DNA of 64,000 bases from Leptodontidium sp. MPI-SDFR-AT-0119. Lineage: Eukaryota; Ascomycota; Leotiomycetes; Helotiales; Leptodontidiaceae. This document shows, piece after piece, positions 46,823 to 59,529 of this stretch; positions within the stretch are counted from its first letter, which is position 1, and the number at the start of each line of letters is the position of its first letter. Location of the stretch: NCBI GenBank assembly GCA_020726505.1, contig JAHLEZ010000002.1, positions 4,774,001 to 4,838,000 of the forward strand, given 5' to 3'. Position numbers and translations under genes: made by a program. A model generated the notes under the pieces. That model saw only the letters and a list, made by a program, of their open reading frames with translations, did not search any database and was not told where the DNA came from.

Positions 46823-49800
46823 CTTGAAGCCTTTGCTATAAATTTAGAAGGAAAAAAAAAGCTGAATAAAGTAATGAAAAAAAGCTCCAGAAGACAACGA
46901 CTACATCAGCTCCTGACTGTTCGCCCAGCAATGTAGTTCCCCTGGTCCCCGGCTAAAGTGTCTTCGAGCCTCCGATTGGGTGCCCCAGTGCAAGGCTGTC
47001 GCTGGAAAAAACGCTAATTCGAGACGCGACCCAACTTGGAATCAATCAAGCGCTTTTCCTTGACATCTCCGTCCTCTCCAACTCACAACAACCACAACCA
47101 ACACATGCCACACAATGAAACCAACACAAGGGACTCCCAAGCGGGTGAGTGGGGAGACATCTGCAGACTGCTAAGTCTCTGATGGCAAGAAACTGAAAAG
47201 TTCTTGTCAAAATTTAGGCCAAGCTCGTTTGCTGCTCAGCTTCGAATAGCCCCGACTCAAGCGACAGGTTTTATTCGAGGACTCTCGGCGGCAGACTGGG
47301 CAGGTATCTTCCTCTCTCCTCTCTCTCTAATCAAAGATTCTTGGAGATCAGTCTCTGTCATATAACCCATGGGGTGAAACTGGAAGACTTTCCAATACTG
47401 CTGATCACAGAGCCCCACGGTCGTGCCCGCACCCAGCCTCATGGACACCAGCTCAGAACTTTCTTCCAACAACCGCCACAACAACTGCCACTTACAATCA
47501 GCTCCACCTCCCTCCATTTACAACTTCAAAGAAATATAAGGCCACTCCACTGGCGCTCAAAGTACAAAGCCAACACAATACACCTGGAAAGCACTCTCAT
47601 CACTGGCGCTACACCAAGACCAAGGGTAAGTCATTGCCCGCAATTCACGCTCCCACTTTCCTCAGGCGATATACATGGCCTCTTCTCTTCCTTCTCTGCT
47701 TACCCTTCCACTTCCTCTCCAAACCCAACACCTCTTTCTTCAACAACATCTCCGTGACTAGTACAGCAATACCCGCTAATAACTTCTCCCATAGAATACC
47801 TACCTGTGTAGCAGCTCCACTCTACCGGCTTCGCTGGAAGCGCGTTACCCACAGCATGCTTTGTGCCACTTGGCTTCAGATGGAGCTCTTCAGTTGACTT
47901 CAACCTCAAGTCTCCCTCATCGCAAGATACGTCTACCCTGCGAGTATCTTCTTGCACATCCAGAGCTACATGCTTGAGCGGGGACTGACTCTCTCCTTCC
48001 AGCTTGACCCTGTCTTGCCTTGGGGGAGATGGTAAATCTTGTGCTCTGATCGCGGGTCATATCCCATAGCGACTTCAGCCCCTCAAGTCCCTTCTCTGCC
48101 ATGTTGCTACTACTCTCAAGGTTTGGGCTCATCACTTGTTGCATTCACATATGCTCTACCTATTGAAAATCTCCTTGTGCTAACGGTCTTCCGGGTTTGG
48201 CTTCACTTGAAGTACGGCGTGTTCTTCACTTCTCAGACCTTGGCATGCCTTCTCGATGAAGACACGAGTGCTGGACTATTGATAGAAGTTCGCAACTACC
48301 GATCGGCTTTCATCATTCCTTGGACACCCTCAGTGCAGGTTGCTCTCTCTAGCTCCCTGTACCACTGGCATACCTTGGAAGTTGCCAAGTCCCCTTGGCA
48401 CCTTAACCGATGTATCAACGACTTGTGTTGCCAACGACGACTGCTCGCTCCTTCCGCAAAGGACAACATCGATATCGCTTGCGCTACACAGGTGCAGCAC
48501 GAGACCTCCTCTCAGGATGCTCTCAGGCCTGGCGTTGTACCAGCCACGCAACTTTGCCAATTGACCTTGGACCATTGATCACCTGGCTGGAAAGTTCCAT
48601 ATCCACAAGACGCTTGTCCTTGGCAGGCTTACTCACAAAAAGGATGCGCTATACTACTGACTGATAATCGCTAGTCTTCCTATTATTGGACGAGGAAAAC
48701 TTCACACAGAAAGCTCTGGTGCCCCTTCTCCAACAACAAGCCGAAGCAACTTCGTTCGGGTAGAGGCCTTCTATTCTCATCTGTGGCAACACTGAGACCA
48801 TCCACTTGGTGGCCCAGGACTCAACAACCAGCTTTGAATGTCAAGTTCTACTTCGACACATACCCCAAACGCATCATGCACCGAAGGTCATGGAAGAACC
48901 CGTTCATTCTCCAGTAGAGAAATGTTCGCATGACTGAAGAATGTCTTTTGTGTTGAATGTCTACCTCGGGATCCCGGACGTCACCCAAAAACGAAGAGTG
49001 GCCATGGACTTGCTACTTAGAACGAGGAATGACTGTGAAGTATCTCAACCCAAAGCTTCCTGGAGTCCTCTTGGTACCTGCCACGGATCGCGAAGATGTG
49101 TCAATATATATACATCTCAAAGCCATCCGGGGGGACTTTCTCCCGTGCATTCCTTCTGTTGTGCATGGGAATCCATTGTGCCCTTGCTCATCTGGCACCA
49201 AGTGTGTGTCCTGCTTCTTGTATGATTGATTATCCTGCGGCAGGGAGTCGTGCTGCAGGCTAGAATTCCGCTCCCACTGTGTCATTGCTTGCGAAAGTTG
49301 ACAGACTCCTTCAAGCTATATGGGCGCATACGATAGCACCAAGGTGGTGGACTCTATGGCAAAGCCCTTTCAGGACAAGATATCACATGTGGAAGATCAA
49401 AGAGGTATGGTGTGCATGTTCTTTTGTATCTCCTACGTTCTGCTCTTGTGGTCTACATGAGATCGATTCGCCCAACTGTTGTAGAGAGCCATCAGAGGTC
49501 TCTGCATATGGTACCGCTCTTCGAAGGATAATTTCCCAGGATGACGCTGGCTATAGCTATGGACATAGTGGCAGACTATAGGTTTGTTGGTGCTTAGCTG
49601 ACTGGGGATTTGATATTGATGTCGTTGGCTGACATGCTCTAATCCTAGAGGGTAGTGTGTTTTGGTCTGGTTGTGGAGGTATAAGGACAGCGAATTCCTT
49701 ATGAGCTGGGCAGAAGGGAGGATACTCGCACTTGGATCGTTGTATGATGGCTATAGTCCATGTTCCTGGTTTCGCACAGCTTTGTAGGAGGAGGGGATGT

Positions 49801-50754
49801 TCTGCTGTATGAGAATTGTCTTGTGCCTTGAGTGCATGGAGATCGTAGGATAGGAGGACTGGTAAAGGTAGGGAGGGCGGCAGCTTCTTCTTTTCGGACC
49901 ACCTTGCGACTGGGACTTGGGTATTGACTTGGACGTCCTGGTATCTCTGGTTAGCGATTGATGCCCGCTACTGGTTACCTTTTTTTCCGTCCTGGCTGCA
50001 GGAGGTTTGGCAGGAAGTTTGGTACCTTGGGAGTCCTCCGTTATCGTCCACAGGGACCAATTGAAAGGGGTTGGGTTCCATTGCCCTGTTCTTGGAGCTT
50101 CAGGGCGGTCCGAGCGATCTCAAGATATCGCGGTTACCCCGACTAGGTCCTGGTGTTCGGATATCCGAAGCATCACGGGTTGAAAGAGCCCGCTAGGCCC
50201 GAGGATTGATAGAAGGGCGAGGCTGTTGAGGAATTCACCTTTTGAAGCGAGAGGTCCCACGATCCGACTTTATCGTTCGCACAGCACCCCCAACTTCTTC
50301 TTCTCGACAACCTCGAAAATTTCTTTGCCCCGAACCACAACACTACGAAAACCCAACAAACACACCCCGATTGCTCTCTTGCTATTGCAAGTACAATCAC
50401 ATAGCCTTGCAGAGCAAGTAAGTCATCTCCTGCCTTCTTCCCACTCGTCGAGCACGAAACGCCCCTACTCCTCCCAAATATCAACTCCTACGAGCTGTGG
50501 GGGTCAATTGACTCTGCCATTGAGCACTCGCATACCTCCCACCTCACACTGGGTACGATAGACATCCTCTCGGTCTTGTTCTCAAGCCATCGAGAGGACA
50601 CTGTCGTTGACGGTCGCTGATTTTTGGCTCATCCCAATCTCGCGCCTGCTCACCCTTCCAGCACCTTGCCCAACAACCCATTCCGCCTTTACCACACTGG
50701 CATACCAAGCCGCATGGAACAGAAAGCCTAACTTACTATCGCAGCATCGCGAAA
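46823..50754. other. Long gene-poor stretch upstream of the DNMT5-type gene
   Basis: About 3.9 kb with one weak gene model (47115-47897) and no recognised domain. The segment 47640-48700 is C/T-rich on the plus strand. The last several hundred bases before 50755 are the promoter and possible 5' UTR of the methyltransferase gene. Confidence 0.4.
47115..47897 (+). CDS. Possible orphan gene (weak model)
   Basis: Three exons, 47115-47144, 47218-47303 and 47411-47897, join with consistent phase into 200 codons from MKPTQGTPKR to a TGA. Donors are GTGAGT and GTATCT, acceptors TTTAG and CACAG. The leader before the ATG is C/A-rich like real fungal 5' UTRs. Against it: the protein has no recognisable family, is unusually rich in His, Thr, Leu and Pro, and another frame of exon 2 (SSFAAQLRIAPTQATGF) looks just as protein-like. 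It may be a decayed gene, a non-coding RNA or chance. Confidence 0.2.
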
Positions 50755-53700
50755 ATGGCGCGCAAGGCCACCCGGCGAGCTCCTGCTCCTCGGGCAATGC
50801 TCAGCAGAAGTAGAACTGGCAACAGCCGCAACTCCCCCATCCATATCGACGGTGAGGATGAGGGAGACGGTGATCTGACTATGCCTGATGCTGCGGATCT
50901 CTCCTCTTACGATGATAATGCTAACGGCGATGACGTCGGACCTGATGCCATGTCCTTCGATATGGCTATTGGCAAGAACAATGACGATGACGATGAAGAC
51001 TTTGGTCGTTCAGAGGACGAAAGCGTCGAAAATCGTCTTACTAAGAAGCGCAGATTGAACAGTAAGTCAAAGCTCCTCCAATTCCAATGAACTCTTTGCT
51101 CATCAACACTATTATAGGCCCTCCTCCTCCCTCTAAATACAACCTTGCGCATTGCCAGTCTGTCTCGCAACCAGCTTCAGAGGACGATAACCGCTCCGCT
51201 CTTGGTTCAAGCCGGGCCAGTTATCTTCCACCTGACTCCTCTAACTCGAGAACCTCATCCGTCACTACTCATACACCCTTTCTTCCGGAGACTAGAGCTG
51301 ACAAAGCAAAGAGAGTCAAGGATAAGAAGGCTGCTCTCGCGCAACAGAAGAAGGATGCAGCCGCTCGTGCCAAGGATGAGAAGGCTACCCTAGCGAGGAA
51401 GAAGAAGGATGAAGCTGCTCGTGCCAAGGATGAGAAGGCTAGTCTTGCCAGAAAAAAGAAGGATGCTGCTGCTCAGGCCAAAGCTGACAAGGACACTGCA
51501 AAGAAGTCCAACGTCAAGCAGCCCTCAGTTGCCAAGCGAGCAGCACCAAAACCTTCAATTGTGGACGAGGACGAGACTGAAGGTGAAGATGACGAATCAG
51601 ATGATGATAGCGATTGCGACGAGCCAGAGGACGGAGTAGAGGTGCCGGAGATGAACTACAACATGGACGATGAAGTTGAAGTCGTCACCCACGAATCAGC
51701 CAAAGACAAGAAGGGATACAACTTTGATCCTGGCTACGACGCATCTCTAGCTCCCCTGACTACTATCGAGCAAATATTTGCTCATCTCGCACAAGCATTG
51801 TTCAAGAATGGCATGGGAAACCTTGCACTGAAAATGAATGGACGACCTTTGAAAGTTGGCACATTTTGTTCAGGAACAGAGTCGCCAATCTTGGCCATGA
51901 TGATGCTCCAACAACGTAAGTATCAAATCAAAATTTACTCTTGCACCCGTGCTAATTTGTTACCTCAGATTTCAAGGTTATGGGCATTGAATTCGAGTTC
52001 GAGCAACTCATCAGCGCTGAAATTAAACCTGCCAAATCTGCGTTCATCGAGAAGAATTTCTCCAGTCCTATCAATGCTCGTGACATCACAGAGATGATCA
52101 TGCAGGCCAAGCGCGATCCCACGCGGACTAAGGAATGGACCCTGTAAGTCATGATTGTCCTAACAGTTCTGTTTTGGTACTAACACGTAGCAGCACTACG
52201 GCATATGGTGGAAAAGCCAAGGTCCCAAGAGATCTTGATCTCCTTATTGCTGGATTTGCCTGCGATGATTTCTCCAATCTTAACAGCAAGCGAAAGACCT
52301 TAGACGCAAAAGGCGAGTCCGGTGATACCTTCTATGCCACTCTTGAGTATGTCGACAGATATCGTCCAAAGATGGTGATCCTGGAGAATGTCATTGGTGC
52401 GCCTTGGATTCATGCTAAGGTCAAGAAGAAGAGCACGAAGGAGGTCATTGGTATTGACGAACAATTTCGCCAGATGGGTTACGAGGCGGTCTTCATGAAG
52501 CTAGATACGAAGGACCACTATCTGCCGCATACTCGCCAGCGCGGCTACATGGTCTGCATTCTCAGAGCCGCCTTCAAGACAGGTGCTGTCGAGTTGGCAA
52601 ATCGAGCAGAGACATTCCCAGACCTTGTCAATACGTTGAAGCGCCCAGCAAGCGTCCCCATGGAGGCTATGATGCTCCCTTTTGACTCTCCGCTTCTCGA
52701 AGTTACCGCGAGAGAAGATGGAAGCAATAAGCGTGCAGTCATGCCTTGGGAGAAATGCAAGCTTGGACATCAAGAGTATGTCCTAAGTCACAACCTCGGT
52801 ACTCACCATCCGATTACTCTTTGGGATGCCAATGGATTCAAAGTTCTCCCGGACTACTTCAAGCCCACTGCTGGATTTACCGACCGAGTATTGGACTCTA
52901 TCGATATCTCACATCTTCGCAACATTGTATTGAAGATGATTGATGATCGGTATTACAAGTAGGTTCTTTCCCATGCACATCATGATACAACTGTACTGAC
53001 CATGTTGCTCTAGCCGTTTCCTGGAGTTATCTCAGAATGTGTATCGATTTGAAGACGCAACTCGGACTGGCATCATTGGTTGTGTGACCCCAAACAATTT
53101 CTTGTTCCTTACGCAGCGCGGCGGTCGTGTTTCAGGGCTCGAAGCCTTACTTTCACAAGGATACAACCCAAACTGGGTCAACACATCAAATATGTCAGAG
53201 GCTCTGCTGCATGACATGAGCGGTAATGCTATGACCTCAACCGTCGTGGGAACCTTCATGTTTGCAGCTCTGATCCACTTTCGAGAAGTCTTCAACTTTG
53301 AAGATGATCGGGCTGAACAGATTGAGGATACCGAGCCCCAATCCGACCACCTTGGCAGAGAATTATTGGAAAGCCATGGCTCTCATCCCGCCAAATACCT
53401 TCCTATCTCCGTCGAACAAATCACAGCTCTCGCAAAGGCAACTGTACGACTGTGTGTGTGTGAAGGTCGAAATCTTCTCGCCCCACGACAAATCCAACAG
53501 TGTCGGGTATGCAAAACCACCTCTTGTGTCAAATGCGGCCATAACCCGGAGCATTGCTACGAGCCAATCCTCATTGAGCGAAAGGAACCCGTTCAGTTCG
53601 TGAATACAATCAAGAAGGCGCTGCCTTTCTCAATCAACCTCTCTGGACTTGCCTCAGACGAGACCACGGCCTTGCTCCATGAAGCTCGCAAGCACATGCC

Positions 53701-56700
53701 TTTCGGTTTCGCCCAAGACTCCTGGAATGGCGTGATCGACAAGATGCAGGAGGCTCTCGCATCAACCGTCTCATATAGAGATGTCAGACGAGCTGAGTGC
53801 TTCCAGGCCTTTTATGATTCTTCTTCTGCTCTGTTGAAGCTGGAGGTGTCGCCTGCTGGCGTTGAATGGTTGCTTTATGCGAATGTTCCTGATGAACCAT
53901 TGGGAACAGACTTGGGCAAATATCTTCGAAGATTTCCGATCGCTCGCATGCAGCCCACTGGGGATGATATCATGAAGGGTCTTTGGCAGTTCTGGGATCC
54001 TCATCAAACGCCTCTTCATGTCACGATCACCTCGAGCGGACCTCTTGAGCGGTCATTCGAGAACGAGCGAGGCTTGGTCGAGTTCTCCTCCACTTTTGTT
54101 TACCCGAATGTCTCAATTTCTCTTCGAGGAAATAATGACTTGGAGTTTCCCGTGCCAGACATTCTGGGGGATTATGTTCGCTTCTCTGGATGTGGGCAAG
54201 CTTTCAATTCCCTCCATTCGCGGAAGACTATTGATGGTCAGAAGCCAATGCTTCTATTCTTCCATCACCACTTGAGTAGCGGCAATCCAGCTGACCACTT
54301 TTTCTCGTTTTCAACCGACATTGCACGAAAGTGTTACGGTGAGAACTTGGCTACGGTTTGCAGTCTACCCCCCTCTTGGCGTCAACCAAAGGTGATCGCA
54401 ACTGAGACCATTTCCGGATTCACGGTCGATGGAACTTCCATTGCTAGATACGTTGGTAGTCACACCGAGGATGTTGACATCATGATTGATGGCCACTGGG
54501 TTGATCTCCCCAATCACAATCTGGACTTAAACACAGATGACATGATCACCTATCGCCGACTACCTGCCAAAATTAGTCATCTGGAATCGACTTGTGGTCA
54601 CAAGCGTGCTGTATTCGAGATGATGGCCAATGCCCCCCTTCAACCGTCCCTGGCATGCCGCATGGACCGTTGGACTTTGATCAACAGAACCAACAAGACT
54701 ACTTTCTGGAAGGAATATCTCTTCATGCTTGAAAAGGAGCTAGTTCTTGCTGGCCACTGTGAATCAGACAACTCGTGGATTCGTTACCACGATGATACGA
54801 CTGAATGCTTGGCATGTGCTCCACCGCCAACTACTATGCAATGGACATTCAATGTCAAGAAGTCGAAGAATGGAAAGGAGCAACAAAAGCAAGTCCCCAT
54901 CGAGGATCCGGAACAGGCTTCTTTCAACGAGCGAGCTATCAAGAATCGACCTTCAGCAATCCAATCCATGGTTCGCTTCTCTGACAACCGCCTCGAGTTT
55001 CGGATTGCTGTTGACCCAGCCACGCTTGTTCACAGAGCTAGAGCCAGCATTCTGCTTGGCGGATCTTGTTCTCGCACTGGCTCCCTCGTTGACGATGTTA
55101 TTGACACAAGCTACCGCATCATTACTGACAACGGCAAGTCTGTTCTTCCACCTGTTAGGGAGTTTACTCTACGAAGCACGTATGATGTCATTGCTGATCC
55201 TACGATCGCAACGCCCAACAGTCCCTTCCAAGGGTACTCCAAAAACCCAGCTGAATTGCAATTCCAACAAGCAAAGGCCCTCACATGGATGCTCAGTCAG
55301 GAGAACGATACTAAGCCCTTTGATGAGCAGGCAATTTCGGAAGCTTTTGACGACGATCTCGGATATCGCGTCGAAGCCAAGGCTACCCGCAAGGTCAAGA
55401 TTGCCGGTGGCATATTGGCACAAGCTGTTGGGTTTGGGAAGACTATTCTGATCCTTTCCATTATTGCTAAGAACTTGGAGAAATTGGAAAAGGAAATCGA
55501 GGACGCTCCACATGTCATTGGTGCCATTCCAACTGCCGCAACTCTAGTCCTGGTACCACCTCATCTAGTCGATCAGTGGGGCAGCGAGGCCAAAGCCTTT
55601 GTGGACCAGATATTCAAGGATGTGATCGTTATCAAGACTTTCAGAAAGCTCCAGGGTCTTACAGTGAAGGACTATAAGAACGCTAAGCTTGTCATTGCCG
55701 GTTGGGACGTATGCATCTCTCCTTCTTACCGTAAGGCATTCGCTCAGTTTGCTGGAAAGTTGGAGTGTGATCTTACAGCACCTCCTCGTGCCAAGCGACA
55801 GTGGTACGAGGATGCCTTGAAGGCGGTCGAATCCAACATCGAAAAGTTCACAATGGATCCTGACTACATCAACAACCCAACAACCCCCGAGGAGCTACTT
55901 AAATCGCAATTCGAGGACAGCGTCAAGGAGGCCAACCAACACAGTCGTTTCGTACCATCGAAGCATGTTACTGGCTCCAAATATGTGAGTGCAGAGACCC
56001 GTGCCGCTCTGAGCGAAGGTCCTCAAGCCGGAGAAAAGCGCAAGAGAGATGTTGAAGAGGTCTCTGCTCCTTTTGAGTGTGTCTTCGACTTCGCTGCCAT
56101 GGCCGAGCGAGGAATTGATGATCTTAACATCCCGCTGTTCGAGTTCATGAAGTGGGGTCGTATTGTCATCGACGAACATACCTTCGCAAATCTAGACCAG
56201 TCAAGAATGTTGGAGTTTTCCAAGTGTTACAACATCTGGCTTCTCTCGGGTACGCCTCGATTGGATAACTTCCACGATGTCAAGGCTATGGCAACATTAC
56301 TTGGGGTCAACCTTGGGCGTGACGATCACTCGATCATGAAGGCCGACGTCTTGAGAAAGAAGATGAGCCAGCTAACCTGTAAGTTCTCCATCTCCTACTC
56401 TCTGGGTTAAACTAACCATCAAATAGCCTCAGAAAAGTTCTTCATGTACCAGGAGTCTGCCTCAGTAGCCTGGCAGCGAAACAGAGAGGATCACGCTCAA
56501 GCATTCTTAGACCACTTCGTGAGACAGGTAAGTTGAGGTACCAATGTATGATGTGAGAAAGATGTTAACTTATGAGTAGGACTTCGTTGATGTCAGTAAC
56601 ATCAAGTGTAAGGAGATGATCATTGGTATCAACCAGAGTGCTGCTGAAAAAGCCATGTACATGGAACTCGAGGACTATGTCATCGCAAACGACTTCCAAC

Positions 56701-58162
56701 GCAAAGCCACCAAGGCGACCAGCGATAGCAAGGCTCAGCTGATCAAAGAAGCTACTTCTGAAAGTGAAGATGGTAGAGTCGCCCTTCTCCTCAAGTCTTC
56801 AGCTTTTGGCGTTAAGATCAAGGAGAGCGATGCCACGGCCAAGAATGCTTTAGAGATGTGCGAGGTGATCGAGGAGACTCGCACCAGAGAGTATCGTGAG
56901 ATGCTTGACCGATTTAGTCACGAGCTGACCAAGGCACATTGGCTAAAGGTCCAGGCTGACCTTACTGGCGAGTCGTGTGTACAGTACAACAACTGGGCAA
57001 CCCGCGCTGCTGACAACCACTATGGTGATCATTCCACTACGGTTGATATCCGCTCAACACTAGGTCTTCTCCCCGAAAAGTACGATTTCGACGACTGGAA
57101 GAAATTCTACCGGAAGTCAAACGACACAAAATCCGAACTTCCTCTGTATCCTGAAGGCCAGACAGCTACTCATGGCAAGACACATCTTAGCCGTGTCGTT
57201 GCCGCTTTGCGCTCCTCGGCCTCCAAGCTCAACAAGTACTGCGAGGAGCTGGTAATTCGAAAAAGATCCTTGCGGTCTTTCCAGAGCGTTCGCAGCATTC
57301 AGTGTGGTAGAAAGCTTTTTTGCGCCAAGTGTGGCCGTCAGGCGAAGCCAAACAACATCACACTTCTCGGTCAATGTGGACATCTTTTCTGCAATCACTG
57401 CTCAATCTCAACAGTCTGTGGACTTTATGAGGGCAAAGACAAGTGCACAGCAACTGTTGCTCCCCATCAACGTATTTCATGCGCTTCACTTGGAACTGAT
57501 CCAGGTTCCGACTTGGACTCCGAATTAGGTTCGAAGCTGGATTACATCGTCAACCTCATCCAAAACAAGATTCCAGGTCATAGCATTCCAGCTGAGGAGA
57601 AGGTTTTGGTCTTCGTTCAGTTCGCCAAGACTCAGGAAAAGCTGGAGGATGCTCTCAAGAAGAGAAATATCACCTTCTTGACGTTGACCAAAACAACGTC
57701 CGCATCTAGGAACTTGAAGGAATTCCAGGATGGCAAATCAGGTATCAAGGTTCTCATCATGATGATTGGCAATGAAACTGCTTCGGGCAGGTAAGATTCT
57801 CCCTTTCCATTAGATTCTGAAATAGCTGCTAACTTGATCACAGCAACCTTACGGTGGCACGACACGTCATCTTCTTGCAAACATTCTACACCACCGGTTC
57901 TAGTGCTCGCCAAGAGTATGACTCCGCCATGACACAGGCCATCGGTCGGGCTCGCAGATTGAACCAGGAAGGAACTGTCATGGTATACGAGCTCCTGGCT
58001 ACGAACACTATTGAGGTTGATTACAGACAACACCGTGGTCTGTGCATCCTTCAGCCTCAAATCGGATCCGATGTTTTAGCTCGCGCTCAGCTTCCAGCTG
58101 GATCAGCTCAACGTGGCCCATTGGCAAGCTCGATTGTTCACCGCACCTCTTTTGACGGATAG
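50755..58162 (+). CDS. DNMT5: DNMT5-type protein: cytosine-5 DNA methyltransferase, RING and SNF2 ATPase
   Basis: Predicted ATP-dependent cytosine-5 DNA methyltransferase of the DNMT5 class. Eight exons, 50755-51061, 51118-51915, 51969-52143, 52191-52958, 53014-56378, 56427-56527, 56580-57790 and 57844-58162, sum to 2347 residues. Order: disordered acidic/Lys-Ala N-terminus (1-320); methyltransferase with motif I VGTFCSGTESP (about 349), motif IV AGFACDDFSNLN (Cys near 451), motif VI LENV (about 491) and motif VIII TRQRGYM (about 541); a Cys/His-rich segment (about 830-870); SNF2 N-lobe with VGFGKT (about 1488) and Walker B IDEHT (about 1735), then WLLSGTPR; a RING with C3HC4 spacing (about 2086-2126); C-lobe ending QAIGRARRLNQ (about 2273). 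In Cryptococcus, Dnmt5 maintains CG methylation; the same role here is inference. No chromodomain is seen. No stop or frameshift is present. Confidence 0.93.
51327..51488 (+). repeat. Three tandem 54-bp coding repeats
   Basis: Within the DNMT5-type reading frame, an 18-residue unit (KAALAQQKKDAAARAKDE, then KATLARKKKDEAARAKDE, then KASLARKKKDAAAQAKAD) occurs three times. The DNA copies are similar but diverged. The units are charged and helix-prone, so a coiled or single alpha-helix is likely. Confidence 0.85.
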
Positions 58163-59529
58163 ATCTTCCAGCTTCCTTGCCCAGTCACGCAGATGCCTTG
58201 AACCAAACTCTCTCTCCTCTGATGCAAAGTTTTCAGTAAGTCTCCTCGCCACTCCTCCCTTCCCACCCACACACTAATCACGATTCTAGACCTGGATTTT
58301 CTTTTGACTTCAATGGATATGATGACTATGGCATTGGCGGTTGATATTGAAGGATGGCTTGCGAATACCCTCTTTAGATAGTTTTCTTTTCTGCTTCTTT
58401 TTTTTTCCTTTACAAAATTTGGTGCTGGTGTGTTTGTTAGGTTTGGAAGGGGTGGAAAGGGGATGAGAGAGATGTTTGTTCTGCATGAGCAGATTTCCAA
58501 CAGGAGAAAAAAAAATCATGGTGGTTGTAGGAATGGTTTAGAAATGCAGATGGCAGAAAACCCAACGCTTTGTGTGCCCCCTTTGATGTGATGCTGTGAT
58601 GCTCTGATGTCTGACTTGCTGAGTGATTTTACTCGGAATTTTGCTTGTGTGGTCAGGGCAAGGGCTTTGGACTTTCTGGATGGAGAAACTAGCTGGGCTT
58701 TGATGGTGTGCCTTGTTCCCATTCCAAATTTCTGTTTCTTTTGATTGGGTAGATGTGGATGACATCGTCTCCCTTTCCTCTTACTGTTTCCACCCAACAA
58801 GATGTGTATTTACCTGCTAGAAACGATACGACATAAAAGAAGAATGTGCAATGTAACAAGCAGGCTAAGGGGGAAAAAAAGGGGGTTGGGTTTCTTCTGC
58901 TTCTGGAGAGGATACTTTCACGGTACTCTTGCTTGAATTGGATTGGGAGGGAGAAGAAGATTTGTGCTTGTGTTCTGGATGGTTGATGGGAAGAGCGAGG
59001 GGGATGGGTATTTGAGGAGTTGGAAGGTGGGAGGAGGGAAGAGGAGGAGTAAAAGGTTTGGATGGTGTGAGATTGGGCTTTTTAGTTGGTGTTGAGTGGG
59101 TGTTGAGTGAGTTGGGAGGAAGAGGAAGGGGGATTGGGATTTGGAAGGGAGGGGATTGAGGGGGAGGGGAAGGGGTGGTATGTTTGTGTTCTTTGTGGAA
59201 AGGAGAGCCGGTGATGTAGCTGAAGCAGAGGTGGACAGCTTGAAGTTAGCAGGAATTGCTTACATTGTTTACTGCTTGCAGAAAGGGAAATTGTTAGTTA
59301 GTGTGATATTGAGGATGGTGATGGCTATGATCGAGTTGGCTGAGCTTGAAAGATAGGGCTTGGTTCGGTTCGGTAGGAATTCAAAAGATGGAAGAGATTC
59401 TTCGAGAGACGTATCTTGGATTAGAAAGTCTCAATTAGGAATACCAAACTACAGACTACGAAATGTTAGAATGGATACGAGATGCTTGCAGCAGAATGGA
59501 TCCGAGATTCCATTAGATATTGTAGACAT
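58163..59529. other. Convergent intergenic region
   Basis: About 1.4 kb between the 3' ends of the DNMT5-type and CSA-like genes. T- and G-rich, partly UTR. No gene recognised. Confidence 0.5.

Noticed and set aside
48039..48578. 179-codon frame upstream of the DNMT5-type gene
   Set aside because: No domain, no signal peptide, biased composition. A faint amidase-like KDNIDIA match was too short to support.
54747..55451. 234-codon overlapping frame inside the DNMT5-type gene
   Set aside because: Same-strand alternative frame across a conserved coding exon; composition is Leu/Ser/Arg-rich and the main frame is clearly the coding one.
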